From NCBI GenBank assembly GCA_045586925.1, contig JAZNBG010000002.1, positions 4,257 through 68,256 of the forward strand: a DNA stretch of 64,000 bases, read 5' to 3'. Each line of letters starts with the position of its first letter. Position 1 is the first letter of the stretch. Position numbers and translations under genes: made by a program. Positions 17,917-26,630 of the stretch are shown here, in pieces. This stretch comes from SIG440 sp045586925. Its GTDB lineage: Bacteria; Bacillota; Clostridia; Monoglobales; Monoglobaceae. The notes beneath the pieces were generated by a model, which did not search any database, was not told the origin of the DNA, and saw only the letters and a program-made list of their open reading frames with translations.

Positions 17917-18723
17917 ATGAAAACAAGAATTATAACTGCGATTGTTCTTATACCATTGCTTGTTTTAGTATTATTGTCAGCCAGCCCTGTTATTGCGGCG
18001 GCGGTTGTTATAATTTCGGCAATTGGTCTGTATGAGTTTTATAAAGCAACTGGTCTGAAGGATAAAAAATGCCTTTGTGCGTTAGGATATCTTGCGGCAA
18101 TTGCCGTTCCTTTGATGAGAAGCTTTGTAAATCCTCAGCTTTATGCACCTCTTGTATATCTGTTTATGTTTTTGCTGTTTGTGATTATGCTTGCACAGCA
18201 CAAAACTGTTTCGGTTACTGATGCTGCAATGGTGATATTCAGCGTGATTTACATTCCGTACTTCTTGACTAATCTTTTGTATATAAGAGAGCTTGAGCAC
18301 GGCAGAGTATTAATCTGGATACCATTTATAGGAGCATTTCTTACAGACACCTGTGCATATTTTGCAGGGGTATTTTTAGGCAAGCACAAGCTGTGTCCCG
18401 AAATCAGCCCCAAAAAGACAATAGAGGGTTCGGTTGGCGGAATTTTAGGCTGTATGGCGGCGTGTATGCTTTATGGTTTGTTAATGGAAAAGGCGTGGGG
18501 GCTTGATTTGAATTATTTAAGCCTTGCAATTTTGGGCTTTGCAATGTCAATTGTTTCGCAGATTGGCGACCTTTCGGCATCTATAATCAAGCGTAAATTC
18601 GGCATTAAGGATTATGGAAGTCTGTTTCCCGGTCACGGAGGCATCCTTGACAGACTCGATAGCGTAATTGCGGTTGCTCCTATGGTATATCTATATATAG
18701 CATACGTTGGAATTTTAAAATAA
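17917..18723 (+). CDS. cdsA: Phosphatidate cytidylyltransferase
   Basis: This 268-aa polytopic membrane enzyme ends with the CDP-diglyceride synthetase signature: SQIGDLSASIIKRKFGIKD, then FPGHGGILDRLDSV. It makes CDP-diacylglycerol for phospholipid synthesis. RBS GGAGGGG precedes the ATG; dxr follows after 21 nt. Confidence 0.94.
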   Translation: MKTRIITAIVLIPLLVLVLLSASPVIAAAVVIISAIGLYEFYKATGLKDKKCLCALGYLAAIAVPLMRSFVNPQLYAPLVYLFMFLLFVIMLAQHKTVSVTDAAMVIFSVIYIPYFLTNLLYIRELEHGRVLIWIPFIGAFLTDTCAYFAGVFLGKHKLCPEISPKKTIEGSVGGILGCMAACMLYGLLMEKAWGLDLNYLSLAILGFAMSIVSQIGDLSASIIKRKFGIKDYGSLFPGHGGILDRLDSVIAVAPMVYLYIAYVGILK

Positions 18724-18744
18724 TCGGAAAGGTTTCGGGGTTTT

Positions 18745-19887
18745 ATGAATATATCAATATTAGGGTCAACGGGGTCAATTGGCACTCAGGCGCTTCAGGT
18801 GGTTGACGATTTAAAGGGAATAAAGGATATTTCTGTACTTGCGATTACAGGCAATTCAAATGCAGAGCTTCTTGAAAAACAGGTACGACGATATAAGCCG
18901 GCCCTTGTGGTGATTGCCGATGAAAATAAATACAGCGATTTAAAATGCAGACTTGCTGATATGGACGTTAAAGTTATGACGGGTCAGTCGGGACTTTGTG
19001 AGGCGGCAACCCTTGACAAATGCGATATGGTGCTTTCGTCAATTGTTGGCTTTGCGGGGCTTGTTCCCACAATGAAGGCAATAGAGGCAGGCAAGGACAT
19101 TGCCCTTGCCAATAAAGAAACTCTGGTTACAGCAGGTGCATTGTTTACAGATGCTGTTAAAAAGCACAATGTTCGGCTGCTGCCCGTTGACAGCGAACAT
19201 TCGGCAATATTTCAGTCAATGCATGGCGGAAAACATAGCGAGATTAACAAAATTTTACTTACTGCATCGGGCGGCCCCTTCTTTGGCAAAACCCGTGATG
19301 AATTGAAAGATATAAAAAAAGAACAGGCGCTTAAACACCCCAATTGGTCAATGGGCGCAAAGATTACAATTGACAGTGCCACCCTTATGAATAAGGGCCT
19401 TGAAATAATCGAGGCAAAGTGGCTTTTTAATGTGGATTTTGATGACATTGAGGTTGTTGTTCACCGGGAGAGTATCATTCATTCTATGGTGGAATTTGTT
19501 GATAAAAGCGTTATTGCACAACTGAGCTTGCCGTCGATGAAGCATCCTATACAGTATGCATTTACCTATCCTGAAAGGCTGCCGTCGCCTGATAAATCGG
19601 TGTCCTTTGCTGAAATTGGCAAAATGACATTTTATCAGCCGGATGAAGAAACCTTCCGTTGTCTTGCACTTGCAAAAAAAGCAGGATTGGCAGGAGGAAT
19701 TATGCCTACCATTCTTAATGCCGCAAACGAGGTGGCGGTAGGGGCATTTTTGCAGGATAAAATTGGTTTTCTTGATATTGCCGGGTTTGTTGAAAAAGTT
19801 ATGAACGGCTATGAGAATAAATTAAATCCAACAATTGAGGATATAATAGAGATTGACAAATCTGTAAGAATGGAGCACAAAATATGA
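18745..19887 (+). CDS. dxr: 1-deoxy-D-xylulose 5-phosphate reductoisomerase
   Basis: This 380-aa protein has the NADPH-binding ISILGSTGSIGTQAL, ANKETLVTAG, PVDSEHSAIFQ and the metal/substrate loop with MNKGLEIIEAKWLF. It performs the committed step of the non-mevalonate isoprenoid pathway, feeding uppS upstream. Its TGA overlaps the rseP ATG (ATGA). Confidence 0.97.
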   Translation: MNISILGSTGSIGTQALQVVDDLKGIKDISVLAITGNSNAELLEKQVRRYKPALVVIADENKYSDLKCRLADMDVKVMTGQSGLCEAATLDKCDMVLSSIVGFAGLVPTMKAIEAGKDIALANKETLVTAGALFTDAVKKHNVRLLPVDSEHSAIFQSMHGGKHSEINKILLTASGGPFFGKTRDELKDIKKEQALKHPNWSMGAKITIDSATLMNKGLEIIEAKWLFNVDFDDIEVVVHRESIIHSMVEFVDKSVIAQLSLPSMKHPIQYAFTYPERLPSPDKSVSFAEIGKMTFYQPDEETFRCLALAKKAGLAGGIMPTILNAANEVAVGAFLQDKIGFLDIAGFVEKVMNGYENKLNPTIEDIIEIDKSVRMEHKI

Positions 19888-20930
19888 TTTGGACAATTAT
19901 ATTTGCAGTCTTGTTTTTTTCGCTGATAATTTTTGTTCACGAGTTTGGACATTTTATAACTGCAAGGATTTTTGGCGTTAAGGTTCACGAATTTGCTCTG
20001 GGTATGGGTCCTAAGGTTTTTTCGTGGAAAAAGGGTGAAACACGATATTCTTTGCGTGCAGTTCCCGTAGGCGGCTTTTGCAGTATGGAAGGTGAAGACC
20101 AGCAGAGCGATGACGAAGGCTCGTTTTCACGCAAGCCGTGGTATGCAAGGCTTATTATTCTTGCGGCAGGAGCGGCAATGAATGTTTTACTGGGCTTTGT
20201 AATCTGCACAGCGTTTGTAGGGTTATACTATGCACAATCAGGCATTCCTACAACGGTGGTTGCAGATGTCGTGAAGGATGCTCCTGCGACTGAATTTCTT
20301 CAACCGGGAGATCAGATTATAGAGATAAATGGTCAAAATATTAATATAAAAAAGGATATAGATTTTGCTATGCAACAATACGGCGGTGTTGATGGAGAAG
20401 TTACGTATATCCGTGATGGCGAAAAAATCACAAAACCATTTAAACCATATGTTGCACAGTATACCGATGGCACTCCTGCCTATTTGCTGGGTGTTACGGT
20501 AAAGACCCGGCAAATAAATATATTCAACATCCTTAAAGAGTCTTTTTATCAAACCGTATGGATGGGCAAGATGGTATATGTGTCGCTGGGTATGATGATA
20601 AGCGGCAAGGTTGGAATGAACGAAATTTCAGGCCCCGTAGGTGTGGTTGGTATGATGAACGAAACAGCACAACAGGGCGGAATGTCAGGCTTTATAAATC
20701 TTTTATTCTTAGGTTCGTTTATTTCTGTAAATATTGGAATTATGAATCTTTTGCCCATTCCTGCCCTTGACGGCGGAAGAATATTATTTGTGATATTAGA
20801 GGCAATCCGCAGAAAACCGATTCCCCCCGAAAAAGAAGGCATTGTTCACTTTGTGGGGCTGATTCTCTTGCTCGGACTAATGGTTTTTGCAACGTGGAAC
20901 GATATTATGAGGTTGATTATGGGCGGATAA
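19884..20930 (+). CDS. rseP: RIP metalloprotease RseP (site-2 protease)
   Basis: This 348-aa membrane zinc protease has HEFGH (residues 19-23) in the first membrane helix, a PDZ domain in the middle (EFLQPGDQIIEINGQ) and LDGGRIL in a C-terminal helix as the third ligand region. It cleaves membrane-embedded anti-sigma factors or signal peptides. It starts inside the dxr stop and ends the block. Confidence 0.95.
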   Translation: MIWTIIFAVLFFSLIIFVHEFGHFITARIFGVKVHEFALGMGPKVFSWKKGETRYSLRAVPVGGFCSMEGEDQQSDDEGSFSRKPWYARLIILAAGAAMNVLLGFVICTAFVGLYYAQSGIPTTVVADVVKDAPATEFLQPGDQIIEINGQNINIKKDIDFAMQQYGGVDGEVTYIRDGEKITKPFKPYVAQYTDGTPAYLLGVTVKTRQINIFNILKESFYQTVWMGKMVYVSLGMMISGKVGMNEISGPVGVVGMMNETAQQGGMSGFINLLFLGSFISVNIGIMNLLPIPALDGGRILFVILEAIRRKPIPPEKEGIVHFVGLILLLGLMVFATWNDIMRLIMGG

Positions 20931-20941
20931 CGCATATTAAA

Positions 20942-20979
20942 ACGGCAGATATTTTCGTATACAGAAAAATATCTGCCGT
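20942..20979. terminator. Hairpin between rseP and the DUF1540 gene
   Basis: Perfect 14-nt arms (20942-20955 and 20966-20979) lie between two converging genes. The T-tract is weak, but position and stem length suggest a shared terminator. Confidence 0.6.
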
Positions 20980-21026
20980 CCCTTCAAAAAATTTGAGGAT
21001 TTTAGAACGTAAAAGCGGGTTCAGGC

Positions 21027-21182
21027 CTATTTCTTTTCATAGCTCTTGCAAAAATGGGGTATTGCAATTGAATCAGCACTGGTCTTTTCGTGGCTAACCT
21101 GAATTTTGTCAAGGCTACACAGGTTTTCTTCCTTGTGATACATACATTCGCATACATTACAGCTAACGCCGTTGTTTGTCAT
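21027..21182 (-). CDS. DUF1540 small cysteine-rich protein
   Basis: This 51-aa protein reads MTNNGVSCNVCECMYHKEEN, then CSLDKIQVSH and a last Cys in HFCKSYEKK. The spacing CxVxxCxxxxxxxxC, then IxV, then C is the DUF1540 pattern, a small domain common in Clostridia and probably metal-binding. RBS AGGAGGTG is strong and 6 nt from the ATG. It is divergent from asnA. Molecular function is unknown. Confidence 0.85.
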   Translation of the reverse strand: MTNNGVSCNVCECMYHKEENLCSLDKIQVSHEKTSADSIAIPHFCKSYEKK

Positions 21183-21336
21183 ATTATTTCACCTCCTGAA
21201 TTGTTTTTACATTCTTATTATGACCAAAATTATTTATTAAAATACAGAAAAATTAAGGTTTTGCTATTGCTTTTTTTTAAATTAAATGGTAAAATTAATT
21301 TTTAATGAAACTGTTACAGAAAGGCTATGATAAAAA

Positions 21337-22344
21337 ATGGCAGAAGTAATAAAGCCCCGAGGGTACAAATCGCTTTTAAATCTTATTGATACTCAGGTGG
21401 CAATAAAAGCAACAAAAGATTATTTTGAAACAAACTTGGCAAGAGAGCTTAAGCTGACTCGTGTTTCGGCTCCGCTTTTTGTTGACCCTGAAACAGGTCT
21501 TAATGATGACCTTAACGGTGTTGAGCGTGCGGTTTCCTTTGATGTTCTTGAGACGGGTCGTAATTTGCAGATAGTACATTCCCTTGCAAAGTGGAAGAGA
21601 AATGCACTCAAGGAATACGGGTTTTCTGTTGATGAGGGCTTGTATACAGATATGAATGCAATCCGCCGTGACGAGGATACCGACAATATACATTCAATAT
21701 ATGTTGACCAATGGGATTGGGAAAAGGTAATTGCCAAAGACGACAGAACAACCTCAACACTTAAGCACACCGTAAAGAAAATCTTCGATGTATTTAAAAT
21801 GACAGAAAAATATGTTAACTCTCTGTTCCCGCAGATTGAACCCAGACTTCCCGAGGAGGTTTACTTTATGACCACTCAGGAACTTGAGGATATGTATCCC
21901 GAACTTACTTCCAAGGAGAGGGAGCACGCAATAACCCGCGAAAAAGGAGCGGTGTTCCTTATGCAAATCGGAGATGTTCTGGCATCCGGCAAAAGGCATG
22001 ACGGCAGAGCACCCGATTATGACGACTGGGAGCTTAACGGCGATTTGTTGTTTTATGATGACTTGCTGGATATTCCGTTTGAGGTTTCAAGTATGGGTAT
22101 TCGTGTTTCTGAGGAATCCCTTAAACGTCAGCTGAAGGTGGCAAAGTGCGAAGAACGTGCAAGTCTTCCATACCACCGTGACCTTCTTGCGGGAAGACTT
22201 CCATATACAATAGGCGGAGGAATAGGCCAGTCAAGAATTTGTATGTATATTCTTCACAAAGCCCACATTGGTGAGGTTCACGCATCTGTGTGGCCCGATG
22301 AAATGGTTGAAGAATGCAGAGAAAACGGAATTAATTTACTTTAA
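21337..22344 (+). CDS. asnA: Aspartate-ammonia ligase (asparagine synthetase A)
   Basis: This 335-aa class-II aminoacyl-tRNA-synthetase-like enzyme has RVSAPLFVDPETGLNDDLNG at the N-terminus, QWDWEKVI, and GGGIGQSRICMYIL at the C-terminal ATP site. It makes asparagine from aspartate, ammonia and ATP. RBS AGAAAGG; own terminator at 22362. Confidence 0.96.
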   Translation: MAEVIKPRGYKSLLNLIDTQVAIKATKDYFETNLARELKLTRVSAPLFVDPETGLNDDLNGVERAVSFDVLETGRNLQIVHSLAKWKRNALKEYGFSVDEGLYTDMNAIRRDEDTDNIHSIYVDQWDWEKVIAKDDRTTSTLKHTVKKIFDVFKMTEKYVNSLFPQIEPRLPEEVYFMTTQELEDMYPELTSKEREHAITREKGAVFLMQIGDVLASGKRHDGRAPDYDDWELNGDLLFYDDLLDIPFEVSSMGIRVSEESLKRQLKVAKCEERASLPYHRDLLAGRLPYTIGGGIGQSRICMYILHKAHIGEVHASVWPDEMVEECRENGINLL

Positions 22345-22361
22345 TTTTTGAAGCTAAAACC

Positions 22362-22402
22362 ACCCTTGGTAGTCGGTATGACTACCGAGGGTATCTTTTT
22401 TT
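22362..22402 (+). terminator. Intrinsic terminator after asnA
   Basis: Arms 22362-22374 and 22380-22392 (GGTAGTC/GACTACC core, extended by ACCC/GGGT), then a T-run to 22402. Confidence 0.9.
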
Positions 22403-22442
22403 GTTAAATATATTCAAATATAAAAGATTTTTTAAAATATCA

Positions 22443-22471
22443 TTGAAAAATAGCTTGTGATATTGTATAAT
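22443..22471 (+). promoter_or_regulatory. Promoter of the SLH-HPrK-PqqD-S26 cassette
   Basis: TTGAAA (22443-22448), 17-bp spacer, TATAAT (22466-22471). Confidence 0.75.
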
Positions 22472-22522
22472 AAGTGTATATGTAAGTAAAAAGCTATTTT
22501 ATTACGAAAGGAAAGTTTTATA

Positions 22523-23458
22523 ATGAAAAAATTACTTGCTTTACTCATTGTTTGTATTATGTCAGTATCATCTGCGGCGTTTGCTGCTGATTTTGTTGAT
22601 ATGCCTGATGACTGGTCAACTTCCGCTATCGAGAATGCTGTTGAAAACGGCTTGCTTACAGGAAGTGATGGCTATGTTTATCCCAGCAACAATATGACAA
22701 GAGCTGAAATGGCTACAATTATGGTTCGTGCCTGCGGTGCAACCAATGATGCAGACATTTCTGCATTTACTGATGTTTCTACTGATGATTGGTTCTATTC
22801 TTCAATGTCCAAGGCTGTGGCAATGGGTGCATTTAATGGCTCTGACAACAAGCTTAACCCCGACAACAACATTACAAGACAAGAGGCTTTTGTTGTTCTT
22901 TCTCGTGTATTTGCTCTGGATGTAAACGAAGAGGTTGATATGTCTGTTATTGACACCTTTAAAGATGGCAATATGGTTGCCGACTGGGCAAGATCAGGTG
23001 TTGCGGCTATAATTTCACGCGGTTATGTTGGCGGTGCAGACGGTATGCTTAATCCCACAGCTAATATTACCAGAGCAGAATTTGCTGTTGTAATGGACAG
23101 ACTTGTAAAATACTATATTGATGATCCCGAAACAACAACTCTTCCCACAGACGGAAATGTTATGATTCGCGTGGGTGGTCTTAAACTGGATGGGGTAACA
23201 ACTGAAAAAATGGTTGTTATCGGTGATGGCGTAGGAACATCTGAAATGAGTATTGCAAACGCAGAGCTTGGCGAGGCTTTGGTTGTTCGTGGCGGTGCAA
23301 ACGTTTTGGTTGATGGTGCTTTTGCAAGCATTAAAATTATTATGCCCAACCTGAGATTAGAGGGTAATCCTTCAAAAATTAAAAAAGTTTATGTTTGCAA
23401 AAACAGCACGTATTCAATGGGAAATATACTCATAAACGATATACCGGCAGCTGAATAA
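22523..23458 (+). CDS. Exported S-layer-homology (SLH) domain protein
   Basis: This 311-aa protein has a signal peptide (1-21, ending AFA) and three SLH-type repeats (about 25-195; ITRAEFAVVMDRLVKYY in the third), which bind pyruvylated wall polymers. A C-terminal beta-rich region of about 100 residues (VMIRVGGLKLDG onward) is unrecognised. It is the first gene of a four-gene transcript and ends one base before the HPrK-like gene. It might be the substrate or surface partner of that machinery (inference). Confidence 0.85.
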   Translation: MKKLLALLIVCIMSVSSAAFAADFVDMPDDWSTSAIENAVENGLLTGSDGYVYPSNNMTRAEMATIMVRACGATNDADISAFTDVSTDDWFYSSMSKAVAMGAFNGSDNKLNPDNNITRQEAFVVLSRVFALDVNEEVDMSVIDTFKDGNMVADWARSGVAAIISRGYVGGADGMLNPTANITRAEFAVVMDRLVKYYIDDPETTTLPTDGNVMIRVGGLKLDGVTTEKMVVIGDGVGTSEMSIANAELGEALVVRGGANVLVDGAFASIKIIMPNLRLEGNPSKIKKVYVCKNSTYSMGNILINDIPAAE

Positions 23459-23459
23459 A

Positions 23460-24236
23460 ATGAACAGACAGGAAAAAAACAATTACGAAATATCAAAGGC
23501 AAAATACCGTATTGCAGGGGTTGACACAGGACTCATTCTGCGCAAGGGAGGCATAATTGAAACTCAGGCAAGGGAATATCTTTGTGAGTTTGAGGGTGAT
23601 CCGCAGATTGTCATTGGCTTGCCTGATGAATATATTGCGCTAAAGCGGATGGCTGTTCCCCATATGTCCGATTTTGAAGTGGAGTATATGTGGAGCGGTG
23701 CAGAATTTTGCACAAAGCTTTTGAAATTTGACGGATTTATGCTTCACGCATCGGGTGTGGTATATCAGGACAGGGCATACCTGTTTTCTGCCCCAAGCGG
23801 AACGGGCAAATCTACCCATACCACAATCTGGCGTAAAACCTTTGGCGAGGATAAAACATATATAATAAACGATGACAAGCCTGTTATCCGTATGGTTGAC
23901 GGCAAGGTTCTGGTTTTTGGAACTCCCTGGAGCGGCAAGACCGACCAGAACAAAAACAAATCTGTCCCTTTGCAGGGAATATGCTTTATCGAAAGATCAG
24001 ACGATAATCGTATTGAGGTTATGCCTGTCCGTGAGGCAGTGCATCGCATTCTTGACCAGACGATCAGACCAACAGATTCGGGTGAAATGACAAAACTTCT
24101 TGAATTGCTGGACAGATTGCTGAAGAATGTAAAGGTATATAAGCTTTACTGCAATATGGAAAATGAGGCGGCGATTGTTGCCTATAACGGAATGAATGAC
24201 GAAGGGAGTGGCTGTTGCTGTGAAAGTAAAAAGTGA
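23460..24236 (+). CDS. HPr kinase-like P-loop protein of a PqqD cassette
   Basis: This 258-aa protein has a Walker A SAPSGTGKSTH (about 110-120) and INDDKPVIR with paired aspartates, followed by FGTPWSGK, as in the HPr kinase/phosphorylase core. It lacks the N-terminal HPrK domain. HPrK-like kinases of this size modify peptides in some RiPP (lasso peptide) clusters; that role here is inference. It starts one base after the SLH stop with a poor RBS, so translation is probably coupled. Its 3' end overlaps the PqqD-like gene. Confidence 0.8.
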   Translation: MNRQEKNNYEISKAKYRIAGVDTGLILRKGGIIETQAREYLCEFEGDPQIVIGLPDEYIALKRMAVPHMSDFEVEYMWSGAEFCTKLLKFDGFMLHASGVVYQDRAYLFSAPSGTGKSTHTTIWRKTFGEDKTYIINDDKPVIRMVDGKVLVFGTPWSGKTDQNKNKSVPLQGICFIERSDDNRIEVMPVREAVHRILDQTIRPTDSGEMTKLLELLDRLLKNVKVYKLYCNMENEAAIVAYNGMNDEGSGCCCESKK

Positions 24237-24486
24237 TTTTATGTTGAGAGAGGTTGCAGGGTACTACGTTGTTGTTCCTGTAGGCAGCGGCGCGCTTGAC
24301 TTTAACGGAGTTATAAACCTTAACGAAAGCGGTGCTACGCTCTGGAAGGCTATGGAGAACGATGTAAGCGAGGCAGACCTTATTGCTGCATTGCTGGCTG
24401 AGTATGATGTAGATGAAGAAAGAGCAAAAAGTGATGTTGTTGCCTTTGTAAAGAGGTTAAAAGAGGTAGATTTAATAGATGAATGA
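24220..24486 (+). CDS. PqqD-like RiPP recognition element protein
   Basis: About 88 aa, starting (GTG) VKVKSDFMLREVAGYYVVVP, the usual PqqD-family opening, with NLNESGATLWKAME and a C-terminal LKEVDLID. PqqD-type winged-helix domains bind leader peptides and deliver them to modifying enzymes. GTG 24220 was preferred on family length and GGGAG upstream; ATG 24196 is possible and would add eight residues. It overlaps genes on both sides, so it is firmly in one operon. Confidence 0.82.
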   Translation: MKVKSDFMLREVAGYYVVVPVGSGALDFNGVINLNESGATLWKAMENDVSEADLIAALLAEYDVDEERAKSDVVAFVKRLKEVDLIDE

Positions 24487-24943
24487 AAAGAAAATTTACT
24501 CTCTGAGACTTGAGGATATGCTTTCTGTTATTGAGGAAAAGCTGAAAAATGGTGCTTCGGTCACATTTGGACCTCACGGGATTAGTATGCTTCCTCTGAT
24601 TCGGCAGGATAAGGATAGCGTTGTTATTGAAGCGGTAAAAGAACCACTAAAAAAGGGCGATGTTATTTTTTACCGCCGACCTGACGGACAGTTTGTTTTG
24701 CACCGTATCGTTGGTGAAGACAGCCGGGGATACGTTTTGTGCGGCGACAACCAGATTGTGAAAGAATATGGTGTTACTGATAATCACATCATCGGGATAA
24801 TGACAGCGCTTGTACGTGATGGAAAAACGGTGAGTTGCAACGATAAAAGATACTTGAAATATGTAAGCTCTCTTGGACGGCGCAGGCTAAAACTCAAGGT
24901 TATTGACGTTTTAAGGAAGATTAAACATAAAATTATCAAATGA
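24479..24943 (+). CDS. S26/S24-type signal peptidase-like protease
   Basis: This 154-aa protein shows GISMLPLI with the nucleophile Ser (about 36), VLHRIVG with His (about 75) and CGDN, the Ser-His pattern of SipW-type S26 peptidases. It lacks an N-terminal membrane helix, which is unusual for a signal peptidase, so it may act in the cytoplasm or at the membrane surface. It overlaps the PqqD-like gene by 8 nt. It would be the natural leader-peptide protease of the cassette (inference). Confidence 0.75.
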   Translation: MNEKKIYSLRLEDMLSVIEEKLKNGASVTFGPHGISMLPLIRQDKDSVVIEAVKEPLKKGDVIFYRRPDGQFVLHRIVGEDSRGYVLCGDNQIVKEYGVTDNHIIGIMTALVRDGKTVSCNDKRYLKYVSSLGRRRLKLKVIDVLRKIKHKIIK

Positions 24944-24944
24944 T

Positions 24945-24978
24945 AAAGGAGCTGTCGCAAAATGCGGCAGCTCCTTTT
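24945..24978. terminator. Bidirectional terminator after the S26 gene
   Basis: AAAGGAGCTGtCGC (24945-24958) pairs with GCGgCAGCTCCTTTT (24964-24978) between converging genes. Confidence 0.9.
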
Positions 24979-24985
24979 ATAGTTG

Positions 24986-25792
24986 TCAGATTCTTGAATA
25001 AAACGGCTTGGCATCAGATGTCATAATTTCAAGTTCGGGGAAACGGTTTTCAAAGAAATCAGCCAGAAAGTCGCAGATTATATTTTCTGTTTCAAAGTGT
25101 CCTGCATCAATAATATTTAACCCAAATTCAAAGGCAGAGCGTGCGTGCTCGTGACCCAAATCTGCCGTAACATATACATCGGCACCCGAGTGAAATGCCG
25201 AATAAATACCTTCTTTTCCGCCACTGCCGGAGCATAACGCAACGGTCTGGATTGATTCGTCAAGGTCGCCCATATATTTAAGGGCGGTGCATCCAAGGAT
25301 GTTTTTCACGTGCAGAACAAAGTCCTCCATTGACATAGGATATTCAAGCATTCCCACGCAACCGATTGGCGAAAAGGAGTTGCCCTGACCGTCTGTGCAT
25401 TCTTCCTGAGTGAATTTGCGTACATTTTCAAGCCCAAGCCGATGGGCAAGAAGGTCGTTCATCCCGCCTTCGGCTTTGTCAAAATTGGTGTGCATACTGA
25501 ATACAGATATGTTATTTTTAATCACACTGCGTACCATACTTCCGATGGGGTCGCCTTCGTTTACCGAATACAGCGGCTTAAAAATCATCGGATGATGAGA
25601 TATAATTAAATCTGCCCCAAAGTCAATGGCTTTTTTTACGTTTTCAGTTGTCAGGTCAAGGCAGATGAAAATTTTGTTTATTGGCTGTGTTTCGTCACCC
25701 ACCATAAGCCCGACGTTATCCCATGGCTCCTTTAAAGAAGCTGGGGCAATGCCCTCCAATTCTTCAATTATTTCGTACAATCTTGTCATCAT
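24986..25792 (-). CDS. Nif3-like dinuclear metal centre protein
   Basis: About 268 aa with the Nif3/DUF34 fold. ISHHPMIFK supplies histidine ligands, SMHTNFDKAEGGMNDLL a second set and a late DLGHEHARSAFEFG further ligands. The family is often annotated as GTP cyclohydrolase I type 2, but function is unsettled. ATGs at 25792 and 25789 both follow AGAGGTG; an in-frame GTG lies at 25798. It abuts trmK, a frequent pairing. Confidence 0.9.
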   Translation of the reverse strand: MMTRLYEIIEELEGIAPASLKEPWDNVGLMVGDETQPINKIFICLDLTTENVKKAIDFGADLIISHHPMIFKPLYSVNEGDPIGSMVRSVIKNNISVFSMHTNFDKAEGGMNDLLAHRLGLENVRKFTQEECTDGQGNSFSPIGCVGMLEYPMSMEDFVLHVKNILGCTALKYMGDLDESIQTVALCSGSGGKEGIYSAFHSGADVYVTADLGHEHARSAFEFGLNIIDAGHFETENIICDFLADFFENRFPELEIMTSDAKPFYSRI

Positions 25793-25794
25793 AG

Positions 25795-26490
25795 TCACCT
25801 CTTGCTTAGTATTTCTAACAAACTCAGTATTTCGCTGAGTTCTTTTTTGTTTTCGGGATTTTGAGATTTTTTCAGCCCATCCGCCCGTTTGTTTAGTTTT
25901 GTCAAAACAGCCTGTCTGTAACGCTCAAACAGTTGTGGCGATGTTTTGCACAGGTCTTTGCCTAAGTATAGCTCGCGCAATGTGTATGGGGTGTTGCCCA
26001 TAGGTTTTGCGATAAGTATGTTATAAATTTTCTCTTCTTCGTCCTGTAGATACTCTGCCGCTATTTCATAATGGTTTTCGGACAGATACCGTCTTAGCTC
26101 GGTGACGGCGGTCATTGGCTGAAGAATAAGAAGCTTTGCTTTTTTTACAATATCGGGAGATGCCTCAAGAATGTCTGAAATTAAAATCCCGCCCATACCT
26201 GCAATAATTATAACTTCGGCGTTGTCGCCTGCAGCAAGGGTTTCAAGCCCGGCTCCAAGACGTGTTTCGATTTTCTTTTCCAATCCGTGAAGGCGGATAT
26301 TTGCAGCAGCCCGTGCAAGAGGCCCTTTTTTAATATCCGACGCAATCGCTCGGGGAGTTATACCTTCGCTGACCAGTGCAATAGGAATATATGCGTGGTC
26401 TGTACCGATGTCTGCAGTGCAGGAATTAGGTGGCACAAGGCCGGCAATTTTTTTAAGACGTGGGTTAAGATTAAGGCGGTTTTCACTCAT
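25795..26490 (-). CDS. trmK: tRNA (adenine(22)-N1)-methyltransferase TrmK
   Basis: This 231-aa class I methyltransferase has CTADIGTDHAYIPIALVSEG as the SAM motif, IIIAGMGGILISDIL as the catalytic-loop region and LILQPMTAV. It methylates A22 in the D-loop of some tRNAs. It ends at the start of the nif3-like gene. Confidence 0.92.
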   Translation of the reverse strand: MSENRLNLNPRLKKIAGLVPPNSCTADIGTDHAYIPIALVSEGITPRAIASDIKKGPLARAAANIRLHGLEKKIETRLGAGLETLAAGDNAEVIIIAGMGGILISDILEASPDIVKKAKLLILQPMTAVTELRRYLSENHYEIAAEYLQDEEEKIYNILIAKPMGNTPYTLRELYLGKDLCKTSPQLFERYRQAVLTKLNKRADGLKKSQNPENKKELSEILSLLEILSKR

Positions 26491-26548
26491 AATGTTTCTC
26501 CGTTGATAAAATGTATGTTTATATTATTATATATTTGAAGAAAATGTT

Positions 26549-26577
26549 TTGTCAACTAAAAAAAGGATTTTTAGAAT
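26549..26577 (+). promoter_or_regulatory. Promoter of dgt-dnaG-rpoD
   Basis: TTGTCA (26549-26554), 17-bp spacer, TAGAAT (26572-26577). A palindrome ATATTCC-tgta-GGAATAT begins about 12 bp downstream and could be an operator or leader hairpin. Confidence 0.5.
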
Positions 26578-26630
26578 AAATGCAGAAAAATATTCCTGTA
26601 GGAATATTTCGGTAAAAAGAAGGTGAAAAA

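Noticed and set aside
21183..21336. Riboswitch or T-box leader before asnA
   Set aside because: The AT-rich region is too short, and I find no T-box sequence or stable hairpins.
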